Below, piece after piece: positions 26,225-34,991 of a stretch of 64,000 nucleotides of DNA. The position numbers were made by a program, and so were the translations under genes. The stretch spans positions 1 to 64,000 of the forward strand of contig CAADHD010000018.1 of NCBI GenBank assembly GCA_900696575.1. Reading direction: 5' to 3'. Under the pieces are notes generated by a model. The model worked only from the letters and a program-made list of their open reading frames with translations. It made no database searches and was not told the DNA's origin. The stretch comes from an uncultured Bacteroidota bacterium. Its GTDB lineage: Bacteria > Bacteroidota > Bacteroidia > AKYH767-A > OLB10. Numbering within the stretch: position 1 is the first letter of the stretch; the number at the start of each line of letters is the position of its first letter.

Positions 26225-26296
26225 TTAACATTAAAGTAACATTACGATAACAATGCTCTAATCCTTCGCTAACTTTTTTGCAATGTTATCTTAACA
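26225..26296 (+). promoter_or_regulatory. Candidate Pho box: 11-bp-phased TTAACA-like repeats upstream of porin-pstS
   Basis: TTAACA (26225-26230), GTAACA (26236-26241) and ATAACA (26247-26252) recur every 11 bp. The phase continues through weaker CTAATC (26258) and CTAACT (26269) to another perfect TTAACA at 26291-26296. Eleven-bp direct repeats are the architecture of PhoB boxes, and TTAACA-type hexamers are the B. subtilis PhoP box. The location in front of a phosphate porin and pstS fits. Assignment to a Bacteroidota PhoB homologue is inference. An ArsC-like gene reads the other way. Confidence 0.6.
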
Positions 26297-26325
26297 TTGA
26301 GCCAATTTTAAACCAATCCCTTTGT

Positions 26326-27618
26326 ATGAAAAAGTTAAATCGCTTAATAATGGGTCTTATTCCCTTAACATTGTTAACATTTTCGGCTAATTCACAAAGC
26401 CAAACAGACACAGTTTTGCAGTCCGTTAAAAAACTGGAAACTGAAATTGCGGCTATGAAAAAGGCCAAAGTATCCGGCTATATTCAGACTCAGTACCAGA
26501 TTGCCGATACGGCAGGAATCAAATCCTATTCAGGAGGCGATTTTAAAGAAGGTGTTGACAACCGTTTTATGGTTAGGCGCGGAAGAATAAAGGCAGACTA
26601 TAAAAGCAAAGGCGTACAAACTGTGCTACAAATTGATGTAACCGAAAAAGGGCTGGCTATAAAAGATGCCTATATTTCCTTTTCACCTTTATTGCTGAAT
26701 GCAGTTACATTTACTGGCGGAATGTTTAACAGACCGTTTGGTTATGAAATTTCCTATTCATCATCCATGCGTGAAAGTCCTGAGCGCGGACGCATGTCAG
26801 GCATCTTATTTCCGGGCGAGCGTGACTTAGGGGCAAAAATTACTTTACATGGCCCCGAAAAAAGCAAATGGAATTTTCTGACACTTGAAGCAGGTCTGTT
26901 TAACGGAACAGGAGCACCAAAAGCTGGTACCGATGCCTCGGATTTCGACTCCTTCAAAGATTTCATCGGTCGCATGGCGCTGTCAAAATCTTTTAAGGAA
27001 GGAAACATTAAAGCCTCCGTTGCCGGCTCTTATTACCACGGAGGCTGGGCTCAGGATACCGTATTCAATTTTACCATTGGTCAGATTAATGACAGCACAT
27101 CAGGATTTGTAAAAAGCTCAGGTAAAGTTAAACGGTTTACCAAAGCGGAACGCGAATATGCCGGAGCCGATGCACAACTGGCCTTTCAGTCAGCTTGGGG
27201 CAAAACTGTTTTACGGGCCGAATACATTGCAGGCCGCCAACCCGGCAACAGTAAAAATTCTGACAGTCCGCAGGCACGTCCTGCCGATAATACCTACTTC
27301 CGGAAATTCAATGGCGCTTATTTCTATTTTATTCAAAGCATAAAGGAAACAGGCTTGTCGGTTGTTCTGAAGTATGACTGGTTCGACCCGAACTCCGATA
27401 TGCAGGGGAATACCATTGGCAAAACAGGAAACAATACTTCACAGGCCGATTTAAAATACACCACTCTTGGCAGCGGCTTACGATATGATTTAAAAGGCGG
27501 ATTAAGTTTTACGGCATGGTATGACATGGTGAAAAACGAAACAACACAAAACATAGAAGGATATCAAAAAGACATAAAGGATAATGTAATCACTCTCCGG
27601 ATGCAACTAAAATTTTAA
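26326..27618 (+). CDS. Phosphate-selective porin O/P family outer-membrane protein
   Basis: 430 aa from ATG 26326, which opens a standard signal peptide 'MKKLNRLIMGLIPLTLLTF'; the frame is open to a TTG at 26278 that lies inside the repeat operator. After the signal comes a short coiled coil ('VLQSVKKLETEIAAMKKA'), then a long beta-barrel: 'GYIQTQYQIAD', 'NRFMVRRGRIKADYKSKGV', 'GGMFNRPFGYEISYSSSMRESPERGR' region and a final strand ending in Phe ('NVITLRMQLKF'), as expected for an outer-membrane porin. OprO/P-type porins admit phosphate or polyphosphate under starvation. It is 18 bp upstream of pstS, so one operon. Confidence 0.88.
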   Translation: MKKLNRLIMGLIPLTLLTFSANSQSQTDTVLQSVKKLETEIAAMKKAKVSGYIQTQYQIADTAGIKSYSGGDFKEGVDNRFMVRRGRIKADYKSKGVQTVLQIDVTEKGLAIKDAYISFSPLLLNAVTFTGGMFNRPFGYEISYSSSMRESPERGRMSGILFPGERDLGAKITLHGPEKSKWNFLTLEAGLFNGTGAPKAGTDASDFDSFKDFIGRMALSKSFKEGNIKASVAGSYYHGGWAQDTVFNFTIGQINDSTSGFVKSSGKVKRFTKAEREYAGADAQLAFQSAWGKTVLRAEYIAGRQPGNSKNSDSPQARPADNTYFRKFNGAYFYFIQSIKETGLSVVLKYDWFDPNSDMQGNTIGKTGNNTSQADLKYTTLGSGLRYDLKGGLSFTAWYDMVKNETTQNIEGYQKDIKDNVITLRMQLKF

Positions 27619-27636
27619 ACTTAAAAACCATAAACA

Positions 27637-28659
27637 ATGAAAAAAACAATGATGATGATTACGGCAGTGCTGCTGATGGCAGGCTGTGGCGGACAAAAAA
27701 CTGAACAACAAAATGATGCCGGTCAAACCCTTACTGGCGAAATAAGAATTGACGGGTCAAGTACCGTTTATCCGGTTTCGGAAGCGGTAGCTGAAGACTT
27801 CAGGGGCATTTTCCCAAAAGTAAATGTTACTGTTGGTGAATCAGGAACAGGAGGCGGTTTTAAAAAATTCGGGCGTGGCGAAACAGACATAAGCAATGCT
27901 TCAAGGCCTATCAAAGCCGGAGAGGATTCTATTTGCAGGGCAAATAACATTGAGTACATTGAACTGCCGATATGCTATGACGGACTGGCTGTTGTTGTAC
28001 ATACGCAAAACAACTGGGTAGATAAAATGACCGTTGCTGAATTGAAAAAACTATGGGAGCCTGCTGCTCAGGGCAAGATTATGCGCTGGAATCAAATCCG
28101 ACCCGAATGGCCGAATCAGGAAATTCATTTATTTGGTGCCGGAACCAACAGCGGTACTTTTGATTATTTCACCGAGGCCATAGTAGGCAAATCGAAAGAA
28201 AGCCGGGGAGATTATACTGCCAGCGAAGATGACAATGTGCTTGTGCAGGGAGTAGCCAGCGATAAGTTGGCATTAGGATTTTTTGGTTTGGCTTATTATG
28301 AGAACAACAGGGATAAGCTCAAAATTATTCCGATAGATGATGAAAACGAAGCTAATGGCGCAGGGGGTATAATCCCGAATCTGGAAACCGTACGTAATGG
28401 CACCTATCAGCCGCTTTCGCGGCCATTATTTATTTACATTAATAAAGCTTCTATACAAAGGCCTGAAATGAAGATGTTTGTTAATTACTACATTGAGCAT
28501 GCACAAAAACTGGCGGAAGAAGTAGGTTATGTTGGCTTGCCTGATAATATTTATCCGTTAGTAAAAAACCGGATAGAAAAACAGGTAACCGGAAGCATGT
28601 TTGCCGGAATAAGCGATGTGGGCGTAAGCATGGAAGATCTGTTGGGCAAAATGGATTAA
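27637..28659 (+). CDS. pstS: Phosphate ABC transporter substrate-binding lipoprotein PstS
   Basis: 340 aa. Lipoprotein signal with Cys17 ('VLLMAGC'), then the PstS/SphX type phosphate-binding fold: 'IRIDGSSTVYPVSEAVAEDF', phosphate loop 'GESGTGGGFKKFGRGETDISNASRP', and 'GAGTNSGTFDYFTEAIVG'. The short 'DGSSTVYP' loop is characteristic of the SphX-like subgroup with wide occurrence in Bacteroidota and cyanobacteria. It binds orthophosphate at the outer face of the inner membrane for PstCAB. Cotranscribed with the porin and closed by a bidirectional-looking hairpin. The rest of the transporter lies 6.3 kb away at 34992. Confidence 0.94.
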   Translation: MKKTMMMITAVLLMAGCGGQKTEQQNDAGQTLTGEIRIDGSSTVYPVSEAVAEDFRGIFPKVNVTVGESGTGGGFKKFGRGETDISNASRPIKAGEDSICRANNIEYIELPICYDGLAVVVHTQNNWVDKMTVAELKKLWEPAAQGKIMRWNQIRPEWPNQEIHLFGAGTNSGTFDYFTEAIVGKSKESRGDYTASEDDNVLVQGVASDKLALGFFGLAYYENNRDKLKIIPIDDENEANGAGGIIPNLETVRNGTYQPLSRPLFIYINKASIQRPEMKMFVNYYIEHAQKLAEEVGYVGLPDNIYPLVKNRIEKQVTGSMFAGISDVGVSMEDLLGKMD

Positions 28660-28675
28660 TGTCCTTTCTCATTTT

Positions 28676-28717
28676 AAAACTCCGTAACGTGCAGGTATTG
28701 CCGCTACGGAGTTTTTT
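28676..28717 (+). terminator. Terminator after pstS, overlapping the end of the convergent sensor-kinase gene
   Basis: AAAACTCCGTA (28676-28686) pairs perfectly with TACGGAGTTTT (28705-28715), followed by T residues to 28717. The stop codon of the opposing kinase gene (28704-28706) lies inside the right arm. In the minus direction only four T residues follow the stem, so it may terminate both transcripts, more weakly on that side. Confidence 0.82.
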
Positions 28718-31700
28718 CATTTGCACCTCGGCAGTGAAAAGAAAGTTTTTCAATCAAAATCGCTGAATCAAAAGGCTTGGAAATATAATCATCCATCCCG
28801 GCATTAAGGCAACGTTCGGCTTCTGATTTTAATGCCCCTGCCGTCATGGCAATAATCATTGTATTGTTTTTGGGTTCAGGCAGTTCCTGGCGGATAATGC
28901 GGGTTGCTTCATATCCGTCCATGATGGGCATTTGAATATCCATCAGTACAACATCATATTCATTTTGCCTGATTTTTTCGACAGCCGCTTTTCCGTTTGC
29001 TGCAACATCAACTGAAATTCCGGGGAGGTGAAACTGCAAGGTGTCAATGGCAACTATCTGGTTTAATTCATTGTCTTCGACCAATAAAATTTTCAGTTTG
29101 CTCAACGCAGTTGAAACATCGGCCAGTTTGTTTTCCGGAATGCGGATGTTGGAAGAATCGGTTACTTCCAAAGGAATGATGAATGAAAAAACAGAGCCTT
29201 GATTCTGCTTACTAATCACAGAAATTTTGCCGCCATGCAACTCGACCAACTGTCGGGAAATTGTTAGTCCAAGTCCTGTCCCGCCAAATTGCCGGTGCGA
29301 ATTTGCATCAGACTGAGAAAAGCTTTCAAAGATTATCTCCAACTGGTTTTCGGGAATACCAATGCCGGTATCAGAAACCGTAAACCTGATATTTTTTACA
29401 TCGGGGACAACATTGCCATTGGCATCTACATGGTTTCCAAGGTTCAAGCAATCAACCGTTACGCTGCCTTCATGTGTAAATTTAATAGCATTGCCGACCA
29501 TGTTAATCAGCACTTCGCTGATGCGCACAGGATCTCCGATAACAGCCACCGGAACATTATCATTGACCATACACTTAAAATCCAGCTTCTTCTCTTCTGC
29601 CTTTAATTGAAAGGTTTCAAACAAATCATTCATCAGTTCGCGGATATTAAAAGGTACAAATTCCAGTTTCATTTTACCCTCTTCAATTTTTGAATAATCA
29701 AGAACATCGTTAATGATAACGAGCAGGTGGTCTGAAGAGCGGTTGATGGCATCAAGGTATTTTTTCTGGTCATTGCGCGGATTTTTGGCCAGCAGCAATC
29801 GTGTCATGCCCACAATGGCATTCATTGGAGTTCGTATTTCATGACTCATGTTGGCCAGAAACTGCTGTTTGATTTTAGCCGACCGAGAAGCAAACTCTCT
29901 TTCTTTTTCTTTTCTCACGGTCTGGATTCGCATATACACCACCAGGTAAATTAACAACGACACCAGAAGAAATGCTCCCAGTTTTGCATAAATGGTTTTA
30001 AACCATGGCGGATTTATCGTGAGCATTATTTTCAGTCCGTCAGGATTCCACACTCCGTCATTATTCGAGCCGGTTACATTAAAAACATAATCGCCCGGGC
30101 TCATGTTGGTAAAACTTACATAGCGCCTGTTGCCGTTATTTACCCAATCGGTATTAAGGCCTTCGAGCTTGTACCGGTATTGATTTTTTTTGGCGTTTAT
30201 GTAATTGAGTGCTGCAAATTCAAACGAGAAAAAATTTTCATTGCTGTTCAATACTAATTTGTTTTGGGTGGTAAGTGAAAAAAATTTATCGGGATATGCG
30301 CCATCAAAAACAGAGTTGTCAAAAATTCGGAAGTCGGTTATTACTATGGGTGGAACATAAGTATTTTTAGTTATTCGTTCGGGAAGAAAGGAATTAATAC
30401 CGTTGATGTTTCCGAAAAAAATTTCTCCATCGGCTGTTCGGAAAGCAGATCCCTGATTAAAAGCGTTGCTTTTAAGCCCGTCATTCACATCGTAATTGGT
30501 AAAAGTTTCGGTTCGAATGTTAAACCGGCTGAGGCCGTTGTTGGTAGAAAGCCAGAGATTTCCGTTACGATCATCAATAATGGCATAGATAACATTGTTG
30601 GGCAATCCGTTGGCCATAGTGTAATGCTTAAAAGAGTTTGTGAGCGGGTCAAACCTGTTAAGTCCTGTTCCGTTAGTTCCGACCCAGATGGTACTGTCAG
30701 GTGTTTGGGCAAGGGAGGAAATACGGTTCCCGCTGAGGCTGGAAGGGTTTCGGGGCTGATTTAAGAAAATGGTAATATCTTTCGTTTTGCTATGGATGAA
30801 GTTCAGCCCGTCTTCGGTTCCTACCCAAATGTTTCCCGAAGCATCCTGCATCAGGCAGCGGATAATGCCATTGGAAATTCGATGGTTGGCGGGTTTATTA
30901 CTGTTAAACTTAATAAAAACTTTGTGCGAAACCGGGTCAATTCCATTCAGTCCTGAAGATGTCCCCGCCCAGATAATGCCTGATTTATCTTCCATCAAAG
31001 CAAAAATCATCCGTCTGCTGAGGGAAGAATCATCACCGGCAATGGGAAGAAGGGTTGTAAATGCCGGATTTAAACCAACCTCTTTTCCGGCAGCAGAAAT
31101 TTTTTTTTGAAGTTCATTTTTTTGCAGAAGGCTTAGTCCTTTAACGGTTCCAACCCATAAATTATCATTACGATCCTTAAGCATTGAAAGAATGATATTG
31201 TCGGCAAGCTGAGTTTCTGAATTGGTGTACCGCTGAATCCGGTGCGTTTTCTGTGTTAGTAAATTCTTCAGGCAAAGCCCGCTATTATCTGTTCCGGCAA
31301 TCAGCCATTCTTTGTAAGTCAGCAAAGCCGTTATAGAAACAGGTTTTTCATTACCCTCGGAAAACAGAGACAAGGTGTTGAAATTTTCCTTGCTCGGATT
31401 ATAGATGCTGACTCCCAAATCGGTTCCTGCCCATATTAAACCTGCACGGTCTTCAAAAAGCGCATAAACCTGATTATTGATCAGGCTGCCCGGCTGCAAA
31501 GAGTTATGAAAATAGCTTTGCTGAAGAAAAATTTGTTCACCTTGTAAAGTTTTTCTGTATTGATGCCTAAGTAATCCGTTGCCATTAGTGGCCAGCCAAA
31601 TATTATCAGACTTGTCATGCATATAACATAACGCTTCATTCGCCTTATTATCGTAAAAAAAAGGCTTAATGTGGTATTTATTGGCAGCATAGGAGATTCT

Positions 31701-32507
31701 GTAAATAGTTCCATTAGCAACCATTGCCAGAACAGATCGCGGGCCGGCAGGGTCGCTGATAAGCATTTCGGGAATCAGGCTGTTCTTAATGGCCGGATCA
31801 AAGTTATCACTGGCGTTTTCCATTTGCCAGGCATGGTTTTTATTGTTCCGGAAAATGCGCTTTATGCCATTGGTATAACCCAGCCACCCTTCGTTAGGAG
31901 AATTAAAAAAAACCGAATAAAACCACTTTGATTCGGGGTCTGAATCCCAGTCTTTGATATATACAGGCACGAATTCGCAATTAAATTGATAATTATTTCT
32001 ATTTTCTGAAACAGAAACTTTAAAAATCCCGGCACGGTAAGAAGTTGCCACCCAGATATTGTTATCATAGTCAGCAGCAATATAAAAAATTTCCAGTTTT
32101 CGGGGAGCATCAGGAGCAGTCCTGTTCAGGTCTATCTTGAGGAACCTTTCGGTTTTATGATCATAAAAATTCAATCCATCGAGGGTTCCTGCCCATAGTC
32201 CTCCTTTACGGTCAACCAGTAAACGGTAAATAAAATTATTGGAAAGAGAGTTTGTGTCGCCAGGTATTTGATTAAACACTTTGAAAGACAAACCATCATA
32301 CCTGTTCAGGCCATCGGTAGTACCAATCCAGATAAATCCGGTCGAATCCTGTACAATAGCACGGATGCTGCCGGAAGAAAGGCCATCTTCTATGGTCAGG
32401 TAGTCAAAACGTATATTGAATTGTGCGTGGCCGGAATAACAACCCTGCATCACTATAACAGTGATTAGGAAAAACAGCCGGTTGTTAAAACGTGTAAACT
32501 TTTGCAT
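28704..32507 (-). CDS. Hybrid two-component system sensor histidine kinase (Reg_prop/Y_Y_Y, response receiver)
   Basis: 1267 aa. Signal sequence with possible lipobox or signal-peptidase site at 20-29; a periplasmic sensor of about ten Reg_prop repeats ('GFIWIGTTDGLNRYDG', 'GLIWAGTDLGVSIYNP', 'NIWVGTEDGLNFIHS' and more) forming two beta-propellers up to about residue 725; a Y_Y_Y domain ('YRYKLEGLNTDWVNNGNRRY'); one transmembrane helix near 841-860; HisKA with phospho-acceptor His889 ('MSHEIRTPMNAIVGM'); an HATPase with 'DTGIGIPENQ' and 'GGTGLGLTISRQL'; and a C-terminal receiver with Asp1190 ('VVLMDIQMPIMDGYEA'). There is no AraC-type output domain, so unlike classical HTCS proteins it must signal to a separate regulator. 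It lies downstream of three lipoprotein-type genes on the same strand. Confidence 0.93.
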   Translation of the reverse strand: MQKFTRFNNRLFFLITVIVMQGCYSGHAQFNIRFDYLTIEDGLSSGSIRAIVQDSTGFIWIGTTDGLNRYDGLSFKVFNQIPGDTNSLSNNFIYRLLVDRKGGLWAGTLDGLNFYDHKTERFLKIDLNRTAPDAPRKLEIFYIAADYDNNIWVATSYRAGIFKVSVSENRNNYQFNCEFVPVYIKDWDSDPESKWFYSVFFNSPNEGWLGYTNGIKRIFRNNKNHAWQMENASDNFDPAIKNSLIPEMLISDPAGPRSVLAMVANGTIYRISYAANKYHIKPFFYDNKANEALCYMHDKSDNIWLATNGNGLLRHQYRKTLQGEQIFLQQSYFHNSLQPGSLINNQVYALFEDRAGLIWAGTDLGVSIYNPSKENFNTLSLFSEGNEKPVSITALLTYKEWLIAGTDNSGLCLKNLLTQKTHRIQRYTNSETQLADNIILSMLKDRNDNLWVGTVKGLSLLQKNELQKKISAAGKEVGLNPAFTTLLPIAGDDSSLSRRMIFALMEDKSGIIWAGTSSGLNGIDPVSHKVFIKFNSNKPANHRISNGIIRCLMQDASGNIWVGTEDGLNFIHSKTKDITIFLNQPRNPSSLSGNRISSLAQTPDSTIWVGTNGTGLNRFDPLTNSFKHYTMANGLPNNVIYAIIDDRNGNLWLSTNNGLSRFNIRTETFTNYDVNDGLKSNAFNQGSAFRTADGEIFFGNINGINSFLPERITKNTYVPPIVITDFRIFDNSVFDGAYPDKFFSLTTQNKLVLNSNENFFSFEFAALNYINAKKNQYRYKLEGLNTDWVNNGNRRYVSFTNMSPGDYVFNVTGSNNDGVWNPDGLKIMLTINPPWFKTIYAKLGAFLLVSLLIYLVVYMRIQTVRKEKEREFASRSAKIKQQFLANMSHEIRTPMNAIVGMTRLLLAKNPRNDQKKYLDAINRSSDHLLVIINDVLDYSKIEEGKMKLEFVPFNIRELMNDLFETFQLKAEEKKLDFKCMVNDNVPVAVIGDPVRISEVLINMVGNAIKFTHEGSVTVDCLNLGNHVDANGNVVPDVKNIRFTVSDTGIGIPENQLEIIFESFSQSDANSHRQFGGTGLGLTISRQLVELHGGKISVISKQNQGSVFSFIIPLEVTDSSNIRIPENKLADVSTALSKLKILLVEDNELNQIVAIDTLQFHLPGISVDVAANGKAAVEKIRQNEYDVVLMDIQMPIMDGYEATRIIRQELPEPKNNTMIIAMTAGALKSEAERCLNAGMDDYISKPFDSAILIEKLSFHCRGANEKTP

Positions 32508-32597
32508 GAAGTATAAAAATTTTACGAGCAGTTGAGGTGGAACTCACTCCGGAAATACCTGAATGATTTGCAGACCGGTATTTAAATTCAGCATGTT

Positions 32598-33149
32598 TTA
32601 AAATAGTTGTTTATTCTGTTCAGCAATATAAATAGTATCCAACAAGTGTATATTAAATGTGAATTCCTGCAACTGACCTGTTTCCATAGCCATTATTCTT
32701 ATGCTGCGGGTTTGGCCTGAAGGATGCAGTGGAAAGACAAAATCGGTTTCGTTAAGCAGTTTAACGTGGGATGAGGGTAAGCCTGTTCCCAGCGAATCGA
32801 GCTTATCAATCAGTACGGCACGGGGCGAAAACATTTTCAGGCGGCCTATCTCCATGTTGTTTTTATCCAGATATATCATTTGAAAATTGCCATCTGGTCT
32901 GTTAAATTTTTTTCTGGCACGGCCCGGAATCTTGTAAATTTTATTATCGGCTAACTGATAGGTATTGTCCTTATATTTCAGCTTTACAACATAATGGGCT
33001 ATCCGGTCGTCTTGGAAGTAATAAGGATTAAACGGAGAGCTTTCCGGTATTCCTTTAAGAGGGGAAGATGTATCATTTGTTTTAATACACGAAACAAACG
33101 CGAATACGGGTAATAAAAAAAACCATGATACGATATGCAGGTTTTTCAT
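32598..33149 (-). CDS. Lipoprotein of unknown function paired with the M64 peptidase
   Basis: 183 aa. Lipoprotein signal ending at Cys21 ('VFAFVSCIK'), followed by a mixed beta domain with no motif I recognise ('DRIAHYVVKLKYKDNTYQL', 'KIPGRARKKFNRPDG', 'QTRSIRIMAMETGQLQEF'). Its start codon overlaps the stop of the M64-type peptidase gene by 4 nt, so the two are translated from one mRNA and could be partners or enzyme and inhibitor. It lies 90 bp upstream of the hybrid sensor kinase. Confidence 0.65.
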   Translation of the reverse strand: MKNLHIVSWFFLLPVFAFVSCIKTNDTSSPLKGIPESSPFNPYYFQDDRIAHYVVKLKYKDNTYQLADNKIYKIPGRARKKFNRPDGNFQMIYLDKNNMEIGRLKMFSPRAVLIDKLDSLGTGLPSSHVKLLNETDFVFPLHPSGQTRSIRIMAMETGQLQEFTFNIHLLDTIYIAEQNKQLF

Positions 33150-34303
33150 GGCATTGAATATTCTTCCATGTAATAATTAACGGCTTCACGGCAACAGGGC
33201 CCGTATTCCACTATAGAGATACCACTCAACCCCATGATACACCCTTCGTACGGGCACAGAATATAACAACGGTTGGCCATAATGTCAGCATCCTGAACAA
33301 GTACCATGTTTTTAGCCGGAACATTAATTCTGCGCGCATATTCGCGGGCGTTATTTTCATTGTTCCAGTTATTGGGTTTAGTATTATTCGGGAAGTATTT
33401 TCCGTGTTCGTATTCATCTCCCAGCCCGAATAAGGCATGTCCCAGCTCATGCATAAAGGAACCTTTATAAAAAATCCGGGAAGTAAACTGTCTTGTCTCC
33501 AGCTTTGTTACTTCCCTGTCATATTCCTGCTGATGAATATAGGCAAAAGCATCACAAAATAAAATCTCGGAACTATTCTGCGGATTTTCAAAATTTCCGT
33601 TAGTGGTGTAGTTGTATTTCCCCTGCACAGGATTGATAAAGAAGTTGAATTTATCAAATTGTTTGCGGGTGGACCGATCTAATAAAACTCCGTTTTTAAT
33701 AAATTCCCTGACTGACATATAGAAGTATGGCAGATAGTCGTTGCCCGGAAGCCTAAGAAGATCCGGTAAATCCGATTCGGCCACAAACAGCAGGTTGCAT
33801 GCCCTGTTCACATCGGCTGTTGCATAAACCGGAATAGGTTGTTTCTTGTGCAACGGAATCTCGGTCTCAGCGGTCTCAGCCGGATAATACGGTTTGGTAG
33901 CAAAGGTTACCCGATGGGTGTATGCATCGCTTTCTTTTTCCGGAGTTACTTTAATAGTATAAGTAACAACGGCATTAAGCGGAAAGCCTTCTGCATGGCT
34001 ATAAATAACCGGCAGGTTAATGGTATCACTTTTATGCCATGTATGATTAAGGACGATTTGTTCGGGATCGGTTTCCGATGAGGTTTTATTTACTGTGCGG
34101 TAAGTAATTTGGAGGTCCACTTTACTCAGGCTAAATTGGCTGTTAAGAAAAAACAAACCAAAAGAAACCGGTGTGTTATAGTCAGGATAAATTGGGTTGT
34201 GGATGGCCAAGGTTTCAGGCTTTATTTTATCCTGATGGCAACCAGTAATAAATATTGCCTGCAACATCAAAAGCATCCAAGGGTAGTATTTGTTGCGGCA
34301 CAT
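33146..34303 (-). CDS. M64-family-like zinc metallopeptidase lipoprotein
   Basis: 385 aa. Lipoprotein signal with Cys22 ('AIFITGCHQ'), an N-terminal beta region (about 30-150) and a C-terminal peptidase domain with His285-Glu286, His289 and Asp296-Glu297-Tyr298 in 'MHELGHALFGLGDEYEHG'. The HExxHxxxGLxDEY pattern is that of IgA peptidase M64 (C. ramosum type) and its widespread Bacteroidota homologues. Upstream 'RACNLLFVAESDLPD' and 'SEILFCDAFAYIHQQE' follow the same fold. Several Cys residues near the C-terminus ('CYILCPYEGCIMG', 'GPCCREA') may form disulphides. Probably surface-exposed; the substrate is unknown and need not be an immunoglobulin. Confidence 0.82.
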   Translation of the reverse strand: MCRNKYYPWMLLMLQAIFITGCHQDKIKPETLAIHNPIYPDYNTPVSFGLFFLNSQFSLSKVDLQITYRTVNKTSSETDPEQIVLNHTWHKSDTINLPVIYSHAEGFPLNAVVTYTIKVTPEKESDAYTHRVTFATKPYYPAETAETEIPLHKKQPIPVYATADVNRACNLLFVAESDLPDLLRLPGNDYLPYFYMSVREFIKNGVLLDRSTRKQFDKFNFFINPVQGKYNYTTNGNFENPQNSSEILFCDAFAYIHQQEYDREVTKLETRQFTSRIFYKGSFMHELGHALFGLGDEYEHGKYFPNNTKPNNWNNENNAREYARRINVPAKNMVLVQDADIMANRCYILCPYEGCIMGLSGISIVEYGPCCREAVNYYMEEYSMP

Positions 34304-34361
34304 AAAGAGTATGATTTAAACCGGGGTATGAAAAAAATCACGCCCCGGGAGTTTTAAAAAT

Positions 34362-34805
34362 TCAGGAGCATTTAGTTGAAGGCGGACAGGTAGGCCCCTG
34401 CGGATCGTCATCTCCGGTTACATCAAAATATTCCTCTGTATTTGATGGGGTAATTCCTTTGGCCATAATTATAAATTTATTGGCTGCCACATCTTTGCCA
34501 ATGATGAGATACCGGTGCTGGTAAGGCCCTTTCTGAGAGAACAAGTACAATTTGCATTGATTTACGTTTACTCCTTTAATGTACCCCAGATTATCATTTT
34601 CGGCCGCTAATACGGCTGCTTTGGCTTCATTAGCGTCCATAGGGTTAAATCCGTCAGGACTGCAACCGGAAGGCAACCCGGGACACTCATCCGGTTTAAT
34701 CATTCCGAAGTCATTTCGGCATTTTTGTTCAGAACAATTGCAGCTGCTCAGCAGGAACAAGCCCGCAATCATGAATAGCGTGAGAAAGATTTTTGAGTTC
34801 TTCAT
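34362..34805 (-). CDS. Small Cys-rich lipoprotein, unknown function
   Basis: 147 aa. Lipoprotein signal 'MKNSKIFLTLFMIAGLFLLSSC' region with Cys22, then a Cys-containing stretch ('CNCSEQKCRNDFGM', 'PGLPSGCSPDG'), a beta-rich middle ('NVNQCKLYLFSQKGPYQHRYL') and a tail with CPPSTKC. No family recognised. It is the first gene of a minus-strand block (this gene, M64 peptidase, small lipoprotein, hybrid kinase), 58 bp ahead of the peptidase, and is divergent from pstC. Confidence 0.62.
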   Translation of the reverse strand: MKNSKIFLTLFMIAGLFLLSSCNCSEQKCRNDFGMIKPDECPGLPSGCSPDGFNPMDANEAKAAVLAAENDNLGYIKGVNVNQCKLYLFSQKGPYQHRYLIIGKDVAANKFIIMAKGITPSNTEEYFDVTGDDDPQGPTCPPSTKCS

Positions 34806-34967
34806 ACGTTTTTGGTTTTTGTTTGATATGTGCTACAATGTTACAGGGCAAAATCAAGTCCGCCAAACTTTACGATACCGTGTTTTCCCTAATTCTGTTC
34901 TCTTTTTTTGAATCGGCTGCATTACAACATATTACAATCTCTTAAAACTGTACTGATTTCCGAATGA

Positions 34968-34975
34968 TATATTTG
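34968..34975 (+). promoter_or_regulatory. -7 element of the pstCAB-phoU operon (TATATTTG)
   Basis: TATATTTG, 8/8 to TAnnTTTG, ending 16 nt before the pstC ATG. About 20-45 bp upstream lie two ATTACAA repeats (34921 and 34931, 10-bp spacing) and CTTAAAA (34941); they resemble the porin repeats only loosely. Confidence 0.5.
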
Positions 34976-34991
34976 GCGACCTCCTTAACTT

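Noticed and set aside
34832-34947. ATTACAA/GTTACA repeats upstream of pstC as a second Pho box
   Set aside because: Spacing is 10 or 8 bp, not the 11 bp seen before the porin, and the hexamers match poorly. It remains a possible weak site only.
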